A DNA stretch of 64,000 nt from JAISGQ01 sp045604965 (lineage in GTDB: Bacteria > Bacillota > Clostridia > Oscillospirales > Acutalibacteraceae): the NCBI GenBank assembly GCA_045604965.1, contig JAZUPB010000006.1:1-64000 (forward strand), in the 5' to 3' direction. How positions within the stretch are numbered: the first letter of the stretch is position 1; every line of letters begins with the position of its first letter. Below, one piece after another: positions 18,242-26,328 of this stretch. A program made the translations under genes and the position numbers. The notes beneath the pieces were generated by a model. That model saw only the letters and a list, made by a program, of their open reading frames with translations. It was not told the origin of the DNA and searched no databases.

Positions 18242-18853
18242 TCAAAATCCTGCATTCTGAAGTGTGGATTGTATCTGCTCGTCAGAATATCCCATAGTCG
18301 ACATTCTCTGAATTATGGAATTAAGCTCCGTTTGCTGTGCATTATTCAGAATATTACCGTAGGCGTTTGTTACATACGAACTTCCACCTGAATTACCAAG
18401 TCTCTTCTTGGCTGCCTCAGCCATCGCTCTTGCCGCTTTCACACGCTCCTGGAGGTTTGTTCTGTTTACAAGCACTTCCTTGTCAACATCATTGTTTGCC
18501 CCTCCGTATGCAGCGTTCAAACGTACGAGGGAGGATTCTGTTGTTCCTCCGTTGATTCCTGTGTTTGCCATCTGCTGAGGCAATGCCTTTATTGCTTTCA
18601 TATACTTTATCCAATTTTTTTGCTTTGTGTCTGCCACATTTGCGTTGAGGCTGTCAAGCTGTGACTGGTACTCCGCAGCTTGAGCATTTGCTTCGTTGAA
18701 TGTTTTGGCTGCACCTCTGGAAAATGAATTACTTCGACTTTTGGATGTAGGATTTGAAAGCGTTTCTTCATTTAACTTTTTTAACTGTGCGTTAAAATCG
18801 ACCCCTCCGGCAGGTCTGTCAGAATCGTAGGTGCGTAAAGCATTCTTATTCAT
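18242..18853 (-). CDS. Small internal virion or ejection-type protein
   Basis: 203 residues, ATG at 18853 after GAGGTGAA. Ala/Asn/Gln-rich and helical, with long amphipathic stretches (AKTFNEANAQAAEYQSQL, NLQERVKAARAMAEAAKKRL) and a Gly/Ser linker near residue 155. No enzyme motif. It ends 16 bases before the start of the giant gene and so is probably co-translated with it; by position and composition it could be a small ejectosome component or a chaperone for the giant protein. No family recognised. Confidence 0.65.
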   Translation of the reverse strand: MNKNALRTYDSDRPAGGVDFNAQLKKLNEETLSNPTSKSRSNSFSRGAAKTFNEANAQAAEYQSQLDSLNANVADTKQKNWIKYMKAIKALPQQMANTGINGGTTESSLVRLNAAYGGANNDVDKEVLVNRTNLQERVKAARAMAEAAKKRLGNSGGSSYVTNAYGNILNNAQQTELNSIIQRMSTMGYSDEQIQSTLQNAGF

Positions 18854-18865
18854 CTTGTATTCACC

Positions 18866-19057
18866 TCACATATTGTTTCTGTCTGTAGGATTATTCAGTG
18901 CGGAAAATACCGCGCACAAAACAATCAGCACAGCTATGATGATATTCTTTGCGCTGGCTCCGTTCTCCTGCAGAAGTTCAAGCTGCGCATATATAACTGT
19001 AAGCACTGCGCCCCATAAAACGGGTGATTTGAGTCTTTCAAGGAACTCCTTATTCAT
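18866..19057 (-). CDS. Phage holin
   Basis: 63 residues from ATG 19057, which overlaps the stop of the previous gene. Layout: short charged N-terminus (MNKEFLERLKSPV), one hydrophobic span (LWGAVLTVIYAQLELL), a short turn with ENGASAK, a second span (NIIIAVLIVLCAVFSAL) and a polar tail NNPTDRNN. This two-span pattern with the NNPTD end is typical of small Firmicutes holins, which make holes that let endolysin reach the wall. Neighbours are the XhlA-like protein and the endolysin. Confidence 0.8.
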   Translation of the reverse strand: MNKEFLERLKSPVLWGAVLTVIYAQLELLQENGASAKNIIIAVLIVLCAVFSALNNPTDRNNM

Positions 19058-19358
19058 AATGAGTCTGCTCCTCTCTTGCAATAAGGTCATCTATGCGCTT
19101 GTGTGCAGATTTAACAGCTGCTGTATTCTGAGTTACCTGCTGGCGCAGTTCGACGTACTGATCGTCCTGCTTTTCTTGATGTCTCTTAATGTCATCGACG
19201 CCCGATTTTATGTATCCTATTTCAGTCAGTATCACGCCACTTGCTTTTCCTTCTTCGTTGTTGTCTTTCGCCGAAGTCCGACGTAATGTAAAATAGGTTC
19301 CTGCGGCACCGACAGCGGCAAAAATAATCGGCAATAGTACAGCAAGAGAAATATTCAT
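19050..19358 (-). CDS. XhlA-like lysis accessory protein
   Basis: 102 residues with one N-terminal membrane span (about 4-26) and a long charged coiled coil (QEKQDDQYVELRQQVTQNT, KRIDDLIAREEQT). It overlaps the endolysin stop at its start (ATGA type) and the holin start at its end, so the three lysis genes are translationally coupled. The single anchor plus coiled coil resembles XhlA or spanin-like helpers of Gram-positive phages, though here the anchor is N-terminal. Confidence 0.6.
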   Translation of the reverse strand: MNISLAVLLPIIFAAVGAAGTYFTLRRTSAKDNNEEGKASGVILTEIGYIKSGVDDIKRHQEKQDDQYVELRQQVTQNTAAVKSAHKRIDDLIAREEQTHYE

Positions 19359-20038
19359 CGCTTCATCGCCTCCTTAAGAGCTGCCCTTGTCTTTGGACCG
19401 ACCTTGCCGTCTTTTTCAAGACCTTTTTCTTCCTGAAAATTTTCGACAGCTGTCTGTGTTTTGTTTCCGAACGAGCCGTCGATCTTATCAAGCTTAATGC
19501 CTGCTTTTCTGAGGGCCCACTGCACCCATTTGACGGTCAACCCCTTAGAGCCTTTTTTGACAGTTTCAGTAGGTTCTACCCAAGGGTTGATGACTGCAGA
19601 TACGCCAAACGAAGCTTTAGCAGGTTTTGTGTATCTGCCTCCGTTATAGTCGCGGTGATAAAAAGTGTCTGTCAAACGTGTATCGACGTGGACACGGTTG
19701 CTATAGAGGATAACACCTCTGAATCCTGCCTCGACCGCAAGCTTGGCCATATCCGCTGCTTTCATTCCCTTGACAACGACGTCAGCAGCTCGTCCCTGCA
19801 TATGTTTGCTGGTCTTGGATCCTCCGACAGATCGATTATGCTTCGCACAGCGATACGCGCTGTTGAGGTTCACGTTAATATCTGCGCGTTCTCTCATATA
19901 CTGCAGACGATTAACCAATTCTTCATCAACAAGTGTCTTTTTACATTCTCTGTTTTTACAGTGACAATGAAATTCTGATAGCTTGAAATTCTTACTGAGC
20001 TGTTTCTGCTCATTTTTACAGTATGATTTTACAGACAT
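19355..20038 (-). CDS. Endolysin: M15 peptidase plus peptidoglycan-binding domain
   Basis: 227 residues, ATG after AGGAGG. The N-terminal half is a peptidase M15 (D-Ala-D-Ala carboxypeptidase/endopeptidase) fold: NLNSAYRC, SKTSKHMQGRAADVV supplying zinc His and Asp ligands, and RVHVDTR with the last His. A linker (about 130-155) leads to a peptidoglycan-binding type 1 domain (VKWVQWALRKAGI, DGSFGNKTQTAVENFQ, DGKVGPKTRAAL). It would cut peptide links in the wall at lysis. No signal peptide, so it depends on the holin. Confidence 0.92.
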   Translation of the reverse strand: MSVKSYCKNEQKQLSKNFKLSEFHCHCKNRECKKTLVDEELVNRLQYMRERADINVNLNSAYRCAKHNRSVGGSKTSKHMQGRAADVVVKGMKAADMAKLAVEAGFRGVILYSNRVHVDTRLTDTFYHRDYNGGRYTKPAKASFGVSAVINPWVEPTETVKKGSKGLTVKWVQWALRKAGIKLDKIDGSFGNKTQTAVENFQEEKGLEKDGKVGPKTRAALKEAMKR

Positions 20039-20053
20039 ATTAAACCTCCTGTT

Positions 20054-20428
20054 CTATTCGGGTATTTCAGGAAATGTCACATCAAACGGAAATCCTTCCT
20101 GCTGAGGAATATCCCTAAGTGCTTGCCTGTACTCAATCCACATAGTTCGCTGTTCGTCAGTGAACGGAGAATCAGGCAGTACAGTGAAATCGCACTGTTT
20201 TAATAACGCGTCACGTTCATTGCGTATCTGTTCTGACAACTCTGCCGCAATCGCTTCCGTATCTTCTATCAGCTCGCCATTGATAATTTTATAGAAATGC
20301 TGTTTGTTGAAATCGAAGTCATCAGGGAAATCGAACCACTCTCCTTTGATCCCATTATCTGTAATCCTTTCTGTATCAGCTGTAACTATAATTTTATTTT
20401 CATTATCCAGCTCGTAATGTTTTTTCAT
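20054..20428 (-). CDS. Tail-fibre assembly / tail chaperone-like protein
   Basis: ATG chosen at 20428 (MKKHYELDNEN); an upstream in-frame start has no better ribosome site. 124 residues. The C-terminal part RDALLKQCDFTVLPDSPF...WIEYRQALRDIPQQ is the pattern of phage proteins that follow tail-fibre genes and are often annotated as tail-fibre assembly or XkdW-like proteins. It lies directly after the fibre-like gene 20433-21170, which supports the role. Confidence 0.65.
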   Translation of the reverse strand: MKKHYELDNENKIIVTADTERITDNGIKGEWFDFPDDFDFNKQHFYKIINGELIEDTEAIAAELSEQIRNERDALLKQCDFTVLPDSPFTDEQRTMWIEYRQALRDIPQQEGFPFDVTFPEIPE

Positions 20429-20432
20429 ACGG

Positions 20433-21170
20433 TTACTCCTTGTCAAATTTTATTCCACAAAACTGTGTTATTGATGCTGTACTAATCTTGTCCGCTGTTT
20501 CTGATGCAACCGTACTTCTATGGTATTCTACAGTTAATGTATTGCCCGAAATCGCCGCCCTAAATGACCGTCCCGTTGTACCATTCTTACTATTTGCTTC
20601 GTATTCGATTTTACTGAATGTTGTGCCGCCACCTACCACATTCGAACCATCATTATGCAGTAGATATGGCGAAGTGCCTCCGCAACAAGCAGTAATCCAT
20701 TCATAATCAACAATATTTCCTAGTCCTGTACATCCAATTGAGCCGTCTGATTTGGAAATCGTGAGTGTTGCTCCTTTCGCTGTTGACCATGACCCCTCCC
20801 AAAGGACCACTCCACCGCTTGGCTCTTTTCCGCTTAATTTCTTTATCTCATCATATACCGCCCCAGAGGTTATAGGATTTTGTGAATCCTGCATCGGTTT
20901 ATCGTCTATAGGCTGCTCGTCCACATTACCTTCTCCATCACCTCGCAGCAATGCATTTGTTTTAGGTATGACCACTCCAACAGCGTTTGTTATTGCTTCT
21001 TTCAAACAAAGAAGGTCATCTATTACATTGTTGATTTGTTTGATGCACGCAAGCGGCAACTCATCAAATTTCGCCTGCATCTCCTTCGCTGACAGTGCGG
21101 GAGTATCAGGTAGCGGTGTCACACCTTTGCCCTCAGGGTCTATTTTCAGCGCCTTAAGTTCTATGCTCAT
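20433..21170 (-). CDS. Tail-fibre or receptor-binding tip protein
   Basis: ATG at 21170 after GGGGTGAGAG; 245 residues. An N-terminal helical stalk (about 1-100, with QNPITSGAVYDEI, a motif common just before fibre tips) leads to a beta-rich C-terminal domain of Gly, Thr and Ser (LWEGSWSTAKGATLTISK, GRSFRAAISGNTLTVEY), like short receptor-binding domains. It is likely to touch the host surface and to be the fastest-changing virion part. Specificity cannot be inferred. Confidence 0.65.
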   Translation of the reverse strand: MSIELKALKIDPEGKGVTPLPDTPALSAKEMQAKFDELPLACIKQINNVIDDLLCLKEAITNAVGVVIPKTNALLRGDGEGNVDEQPIDDKPMQDSQNPITSGAVYDEIKKLSGKEPSGGVVLWEGSWSTAKGATLTISKSDGSIGCTGLGNIVDYEWITACCGGTSPYLLHNDGSNVVGGGTTFSKIEYEANSKNGTTGRSFRAAISGNTLTVEYHRSTVASETADKISTASITQFCGIKFDKE

Positions 21171-21175
21171 AACTC

Positions 21176-23056
21176 TCACCCCTTATAATTTCCAGTTTCT
21201 GTATACTCAAATGCTATCTGCTCGAGTCCGTAAGGTTCGTTCAGCTCGCTGTTGCGAAACCTGAATCCGACCTTATCGATTTTTCTTGCATTCATTCGCT
21301 TGATTATGGTCTGCGCAGAAGTGTCACACGAAAACGTCAACTTTGAGAAAGTAATCTGCGAAAAGCGAAAATGTCTCGCTTTTGTATAATCCGAAAACAT
21401 TTCTCTCCACAATCCGAGTATCCTGCACTCTGCTGTCATTCCTGTTGCTGCAGCAGCTTCGAGTTGCACAGCACAGCGCCGAAAATGCTTATTGTGATAA
21501 AATGCCTTTCCCTGCAGATCTGCCGTCTGCCAGTACGCTTCTATTGCGATGCCGTTATCGTTGTAGTTGCCCGCTATGGTTTCGTCTTTTGCAAACGCAT
21601 ATAGCTTGCCGTTTATATCTCCGAAGTAGAGGGTGTCATTAATGGTTGACATACTGCGTACAGGAATATCAGGAAAGTAAAAACACTCATACTGGAAAGT
21701 AGCATAAGGCTCATCCTTCGTGTAGTCCTTTGTTGTTCCGTCAAGCAAATACATTTGGTTGTTTATTGCCAGCACATAATAATCTCCGTACACACAAGCT
21801 ACAGCTTCCTGCAGATTTTCCTCTTTAGTGAGTCGAGGATCTATGTAGTGGCTTCTACGTTGCTCATAACGTTCCTGCGTGAGCTCAGTCGTGGTGATAG
21901 CATATATTCCCCTTGCAGTTAAAAACAACGGTTCATCGATAAAGAAGCAATGCGACTTTGGTGCGCAGCTTGCCGGACCTCTTACAATGTTGACAATTGG
22001 AAAATTCATTTCATCATTTTCGGAGTCGTAGTTCCCGGCGCGTACATAAACAGTTCCTTCTTTGTGATCCTTGTGGGCGCAAAGATATGAACCAAGAACA
22101 GAGTACCCTACTATCGCTGAGTCAGCACCGCCAAGAACGGAATAATTAAGATCAGGGAAATATGTCGCATCGTTGAGTGCTGACCAGAAATCTCGATTCG
22201 GATATTCAGGGTTTCCTGAACAGAATATCCTGTTGCCTGCTCCTGAGTCACCGTAAACTGTCGCAACCGTGCATTGCGTTATCTTGGATCTCTTTTCAGA
22301 TCTGTCAAGGCTCGCTGTTATAACAACATTGTCTTCGCCTTCTACCGGAGATAATCCTGGTGCATTTATAAAAGCCACTACTCCGCTCTCTCTGTCTACG
22401 GTAAAATCCGTTTCTTCCTTAAGCTCCTTCCAGGTAACTCCATCAGAATTAAGTTTTTTTGCCGTAACAGGCACATCCGATAGCGGTGATAACGTAAGTT
22501 GATATTCAGTGGCATCCTTTGTTCCTGCGAAAGATTCTTTCCAGGAATCCGAAAGCAAATTCACGTCATAATACGCTGTACCGCCTCCGCTCGGTGCTCT
22601 GGCGATTATGATAAGCGGGCAATACGCCTTATCCTTGATGCTCAAGAATTGTTTTTCGTCTGCGTCAAGGATCCACATATTCTCGGTATCAAAAAGAACA
22701 AAGCACGGTTTTCGGTCGTCTGTTCCTGATTCGCTTGATCGACCGAAAGCTACGGCCGATGATTTCGCATCTGTAAACACTCCGCCCGTATCTTCTCCGT
22801 CAACAAACACTTTCGTTCCTGCGTGAATAATCAGCAGACCCCCGAAAGTGTAGATGCCGTTTATTCTCTCTCCGTATTCTCCCTGAGTCTGATAGCCAAG
22901 GCGTTTACGCACTTTGCCCGTGTGAGCCCTCACCATATTCGGTGCATCGGGAGACCTGCGCATATCCATTGCTGTCGGAGAGTTGGCAAAGTCTACTCCT
23001 AAAAACGTAGATATTCCTGTAGTATAAACTGCAGGCGATGAAGGTGATCTTGCCAT
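21176..23056 (-). CDS. Large beta-rich tail hub / stabilisation-type virion protein
   Basis: 626 residues, ATG at 23056 one base after the previous stop. Starts MARSPSSPAVYTTGISTF, then many repeated strands with aromatic and Gly residues (ITTTELTQERYEQRRSHY, ARGIYAI, YGDYYVLAINNQMYLLDG, DTLYFGDINGKLYAFA), a pattern suggesting a beta-propeller-like core. In podovirus-like prophages with P22-like portals a protein of this size sits here and forms the tail hub below the connector. The assignment rests on position, size and fold impression, not on a motif. Confidence 0.55.
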   Translation of the reverse strand: MARSPSSPAVYTTGISTFLGVDFANSPTAMDMRRSPDAPNMVRAHTGKVRKRLGYQTQGEYGERINGIYTFGGLLIIHAGTKVFVDGEDTGGVFTDAKSSAVAFGRSSESGTDDRKPCFVLFDTENMWILDADEKQFLSIKDKAYCPLIIIARAPSGGGTAYYDVNLLSDSWKESFAGTKDATEYQLTLSPLSDVPVTAKKLNSDGVTWKELKEETDFTVDRESGVVAFINAPGLSPVEGEDNVVITASLDRSEKRSKITQCTVATVYGDSGAGNRIFCSGNPEYPNRDFWSALNDATYFPDLNYSVLGGADSAIVGYSVLGSYLCAHKDHKEGTVYVRAGNYDSENDEMNFPIVNIVRGPASCAPKSHCFFIDEPLFLTARGIYAITTTELTQERYEQRRSHYIDPRLTKEENLQEAVACVYGDYYVLAINNQMYLLDGTTKDYTKDEPYATFQYECFYFPDIPVRSMSTINDTLYFGDINGKLYAFAKDETIAGNYNDNGIAIEAYWQTADLQGKAFYHNKHFRRCAVQLEAAAATGMTAECRILGLWREMFSDYTKARHFRFSQITFSKLTFSCDTSAQTIIKRMNARKIDKVGFRFRNSELNEPYGLEQIAFEYTETGNYKG

Positions 23057-23057
23057 T

Positions 23058-23957
23058 CTACCAATCCACCCCGTATATAGTCTGTATGGGCTCTTTACCG
23101 CCCTTCTCTATAGTGCGCAGTACGGATAGTTCTGTACTCAGGCGATTATCTATCCAGTATGACAAAGCCTGTGTTTCATCATTACCTACCGTAAGCGCAC
23201 GAGCTATATGCAGCGGTATGAGAGCTTCTGCCGCAGATACGACTTCAAGCTCAGTATCGTCCGGTGCATCAGGTGGTACCGTTTGTGCCATTCTCCAGTA
23301 TCGGAATTCAAACTGACCTTCAGCGTCGTAAGGGAGTAGATATGTTCTTGTTCCTACTCTGCGCACGTCCGGGTATTCACGAAAATGGATGCTGTCACTG
23401 CTCTGGTATACTCCGTCAAACTCCCTGAAATCTTCCGGCATTTCGCAGGGAACGTACGGCGCATATATCGGGATTTGCTCTGTACTTTCAAACGCACAAG
23501 CGTATAATGCCGGATGCCTGACGATAAATGGATACGCACTTGTTACTGTCAGCGACACTTCGCCGTTTGTGTTAATGTTATCTTTTGTTACAGTGAATGG
23601 TTCTCCACTGACTGAGTACTTTGCGATTTCCTTTTCTTTATCCGAAACAGTTATCGTGACGCTTCCGCTGGTCTCTATGCAGAACGATCGTGCATCAGCC
23701 TTTGCGCTGTAGCATTCCGTCGGCATAAATCCCTTTGATATAAAGCTGTCGCCTATGAGATTCTTTATGCGATGTCGAACTACAATGTGCGTTGAAGGTA
23801 TTCTGAATATGCTCGCGAGCCATTGCACAGCATCATTGATGAAGTATGCCGCTCTGTCACGCAAATCTGCTATCTGATCTTCCGGCGTCGGTATTCCGTT
23901 GAGTGTCGCTTCATCAAGAACTCTCAGAGTTTTTTCGATGGCTTCTTTTTTTGTCAC
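23058..23957 (-). CDS. Head-tail adaptor protein
   Basis: 299 residues from GTG at 23957, with GAGGTGAG before it. The N-terminus (EDQIADLRDRAAYFINDAVQWLASIF split into two helices) resembles connector adaptors; the middle is beta-rich (SVTITVSDKEKEIAKY), the C-terminus helical (EVVSAAEALIPLHIARAL, NDETQALSYWIDNRL). Position between the coat/decoration genes and the hub gene fits a ring under the portal. Family name not certain. Confidence 0.55.
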   Translation of the reverse strand: MTKKEAIEKTLRVLDEATLNGIPTPEDQIADLRDRAAYFINDAVQWLASIFRIPSTHIVVRHRIKNLIGDSFISKGFMPTECYSAKADARSFCIETSGSVTITVSDKEKEIAKYSVSGEPFTVTKDNINTNGEVSLTVTSAYPFIVRHPALYACAFESTEQIPIYAPYVPCEMPEDFREFDGVYQSSDSIHFREYPDVRRVGTRTYLLPYDAEGQFEFRYWRMAQTVPPDAPDDTELEVVSAAEALIPLHIARALTVGNDETQALSYWIDNRLSTELSVLRTIEKGGKEPIQTIYGVDW

Positions 23958-23979
23958 TGTTTCTCACCTCTTTTAAAAA

Positions 23980-24012
23980 ATCGGGAGCCGCCCACGGCGA
24001 GCAGCCCCCGAT
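23980..24012 (-). terminator. Intrinsic terminator inside the structural operon
   Basis: On the minus strand a 12-bp stem with two G-U pairs (ATCGGGGGCTGC / GCGGCTCCCGAT) is followed by TTTTTT. It separates capsid genes from connector, tail and lysis genes, and would lower or condition expression of everything downstream. Confidence 0.8.
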
Positions 24013-24018
24013 CAAATT

Positions 24019-24351
24019 TTAGATATAGTCGCCCTTTTCGAGAAGGTCAGCTACTACGTCGGGCACTTCGACGTGCTTGTTGACAGGAACTCGGTATGTA
24101 TATCCGTTGATTCCTACTCCCACAGGAGGTGCGCCCTCTGCCGCCTTGATCTTGATCGTACGTTTCGGACGGGCATCGAGGATTGCCTTCATCCCCTTTG
24201 CCTCTGAGTCGATCTTTGCATTGGTGAGCTTGTCCTCAGGAACTGCTGCCGGGGCGCTGGCTTCCTCAGTTGCTGCCGCAGGTTCGGTATCTACGGTTGT
24301 TGCTTCGGGTGCTGCCGCAGGTTCGGTAGCGGATGTATTTCTTGCTGCCAT
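24019..24351 (-). CDS. Capsid-associated small protein (decoration-like)
   Basis: ATG at 24351 (MAARNTSATEP), with AAGGAGGTAATAAAA before it; 110 residues. First 55 residues are a disordered Ala/Glu/Thr/Pro tract; the C-terminal half (KRTIKIKAAEGAPPVGVGI, NGYTYRVPVNKHVEVPDVV) is the compact beta domain often encoded right after coat genes in Firmicutes phages. Probable role is binding the outside of the capsid. Its start region is part of a 30-bp repeat shared with 39938-39967. Confidence 0.6.
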   Translation of the reverse strand: MAARNTSATEPAAAPEATTVDTEPAAATEEASAPAAVPEDKLTNAKIDSEAKGMKAILDARPKRTIKIKAAEGAPPVGVGINGYTYRVPVNKHVEVPDVVADLLEKGDYI

Positions 24352-24378
24352 TTTTATTACCTCCTTATGCTGTTGCTC
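24349..24378. repeat. 30-bp repeat spanning stop, ribosome site and start (copy 1)
   Basis: Identical to 39938-39967. Read on the minus strand it contains the last codons of the coat gene, AAGGAGG and the ATG of the next gene. The other copy has the same layout between two unrelated early genes. Confidence 0.85.
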
Positions 24379-25363
24379 CGGTTTCGATGCGAAGCATTGC
24401 AAATTCATTCAAGCGTACTGCGGTGAAAAGCGTCTTCCAGCCAACAGTCGCCCTCTGATCGATAGGATCCTCGGTACCGCCGGAGCCAAGAGGCTTAATA
24501 ATGATCTTGGGCTTGCCGCTGCCCTCCACGTCAACAACGCCGTAAGCATCGCTGCCTATGAGGTTTGAGCAGTAGACATCTGCGCCGTCTGCACCTTCGC
24601 CCTCCTTGACAAGTGCGTTGGTGGTATCGATAATCATCGCACCGTACATCTTGCCGACTTCGCCCTCTTCGATCTTAGCTCCACCGTTATGCACATTGAA
24701 ATGCTGCCACATAGGATCATCCATAATGTCCGCTGCAACATCAGTGTGAACAAGGAGAGGGAAATACTTGTTGTTAACGGGGGGCTTGATGTTCTGTCTG
24801 CGCAGAGTACGGACACCCTTCTTAATGAGAGCACCTGTCATAATGTTGTTTGCGGCAACTTCGGCGGTAGATACTCCGTTTGCGTAAAGCACATTTGTGC
24901 CGGCACAAACAATATCACGAGTAACTGTGTCGATAGTGAGGCCAGCCTGTTCTCCGCAAAGAGTTGCTGCCTCTGTCGCTACCGGGTCAATACCGACCAT
25001 ATCGATTTTGTCGGTAGTTGTTATAAAGTCACCGTACTGTTTTACTGTTCCTCTGACTACAGACATAGACAGTGCGCGACCGGGAGGCGTGATGCCTTCT
25101 GTAAGCGCGGTGGTTGCGGCAGGGAGTGCCTCAAATTTTCTGAAATTTATTGTATCGCCGCCGTGCTTCGGAATCGGTCTTTTCTGACCGTAACGCTGGA
25201 ACACAAGCTCAGGCAGACAGCGCTTGAGGAGTGTTCTGTCGTAAAACTCCTTGTTCTCTTCGGTAAGAGTTTCAAGAGTGTTGGTATTGTGGGTTACCGC
25301 TCCAATCATAAGCATAAGCGGAAAAGCGAATATAAGACCTAAAATATGCAGAATTCTTTTCAT
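24365..25363 (-). CDS. Major coat protein, N4-gp56 type
   Basis: 332 residues. Conserved features of the N4-gp56 coat family: FYDRTLLKRCLPELVF, GQKRPIPKHGGDTINFRK, LTEGITPPGRALS, a QYGDFITTTDKID beta strand and the C-terminal TVGWKTLFTAVRLNEFA. The ATG at 25363 has AAAGGAAT before it. Unusual is a hydrophobic leader at residues 4-22 (ILHILGLIFAFPLMLMIGA), which looks like a membrane anchor or signal peptide; the coat core begins at about residue 27. Downstream ATGs at residues 17 and 19 lack ribosome sites, so the leader is probably made. Confidence 0.85.
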   Translation of the reverse strand: MKRILHILGLIFAFPLMLMIGAVTHNTNTLETLTEENKEFYDRTLLKRCLPELVFQRYGQKRPIPKHGGDTINFRKFEALPAATTALTEGITPPGRALSMSVVRGTVKQYGDFITTTDKIDMVGIDPVATEAATLCGEQAGLTIDTVTRDIVCAGTNVLYANGVSTAEVAANNIMTGALIKKGVRTLRRQNIKPPVNNKYFPLLVHTDVAADIMDDPMWQHFNVHNGGAKIEEGEVGKMYGAMIIDTTNALVKEGEGADGADVYCSNLIGSDAYGVVDVEGSGKPKIIIKPLGSGGTEDPIDQRATVGWKTLFTAVRLNEFAMLRIETGATA

Positions 25364-25386
25364 TGTCGTATTCCTTTCTATCGAGA

Positions 25387-26082
25387 TTACGACTTCTTGA
25401 GATCTCCATTAAGTGCTGCGCGATAGACCTTTTCAAAATCTGCATCCGACATAGATGCATACGAGCTTGAATTTCCTGTCGCAGCACCTCCTGAAGAACC
25501 GGGGGAAGCCGCTGCATTTGCGCGTATATCCGTAAGCGCTTCCGATTTGGCTTTATTTTCTCTGTCTGCAAGAATATTGGGAAGTTCCTCAGCTATCCTT
25601 GCTCGAAGCAGCATTTCAAGCGGTATATCGTTTCCGTTGGCACGCTCATCGCGCTGAGCCTCCAGAAGTTCATCACGATACTGCTCGAAATAGCTTCCGA
25701 ATACAGGGTCGGTTTTTAACCTTGATTCTTCCTCGCGTAATTGATAGTCCGCAAGCTGAGAACGCAAACGAAAGTTTTCTGCGGTGGTTTCAGGATCTGC
25801 GCCTGCATTATCTGCTGCAACCATCTGCAGATATTCTTCGTGCTCTCTTCTGGTTGTTACCTTATTTCCTGTGTAAGGGTTTGTGATGTTCAAGCTTTTG
25901 ACAAATTCGTCAACCTTGGCATCCGACATTTTGTTGAGCCGTTCGGAAAACGCTTTTGTTTGCGCGTGTGTATCGTTCTGTGTAACGGCGGCGGCACCGT
26001 CTCCCTCTGCTGTGTCTCCATCTGCGGCAGCAGAAGCTTCTTCAGCAGCGGTATTATCAGCCAAATAATCTGTATCGTACAT
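25387..26082 (-). CDS. Capsid scaffolding protein
   Basis: 231 residues, ATG after AAAGGAG. Acidic Ala-rich N-terminus (about 1-40), long charged helices in the centre (HEEYLQMVAADNAGADPETT, FRLRSQLADYQLREEESRL), Gly/Ser/Ala linker at about 195-210 and a short helical C-terminus (DADFEKVYRAALNGDLKKS) that would bind coat. This layout and its place between portal and coat are those of scaffolding proteins. Confidence 0.75.
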   Translation of the reverse strand: MYDTDYLADNTAAEEASAAADGDTAEGDGAAAVTQNDTHAQTKAFSERLNKMSDAKVDEFVKSLNITNPYTGNKVTTRREHEEYLQMVAADNAGADPETTAENFRLRSQLADYQLREEESRLKTDPVFGSYFEQYRDELLEAQRDERANGNDIPLEMLLRARIAEELPNILADRENKAKSEALTDIRANAAASPGSSGGAATGNSSSYASMSDADFEKVYRAALNGDLKKS

Positions 26083-26151
26083 ATTTGTACTCCTTTCACG
26101 TTTTGTGGGCGAGGTTCGGAACGTTACCGTTTTTCAGCCCTATAAACAGGA

Positions 26152-26328
26152 TTATTCCTGATTATTTATGATTCTCTCTATTTTTTCGGTGTGACCACAA
26201 GCTTTATTATGGCATTGCAATGTCGTAACTCTCACGATTTCCGTCTTTTCATCAGGTGTATCATCGTGCCTTGCAGTAAGTTTTGAATCCATTATGTACA
26301 TAATTGCTCCACACTTAGGGCAATCCAT
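26152..26328 (-). CDS. Small zinc-ribbon protein between portal and scaffold
   Basis: 58 residues, too short for many gene finders. The ATG overlaps the portal stop (TAATG). Two cysteine pairs, CPKCG at residues 3-7 and CHNKACG near 39-45, with a His-rich middle, give an Ogr/Delta-like or zinc-ribbon fold. The gene is preserved inside the capsid operon, so it may be a regulator of late genes or a small structural factor. The 26083-26151 gap before the scaffold gene holds nothing visible. Confidence 0.75.
   Translation of the reverse strand: MDCPKCGAIMYIMDSKLTARHDDTPDEKTEIVRVTTLQCHNKACGHTEKIERIINNQE

Noticed and set aside
24349..24408. Extended start MNLQCFASKPEQ for the decoration gene, like the MNLQ-FA leader of some phage capsid proteins
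   Set aside because: It is the coat gene C-terminus read in another frame; the ATG at 24351 has the good ribosome site.
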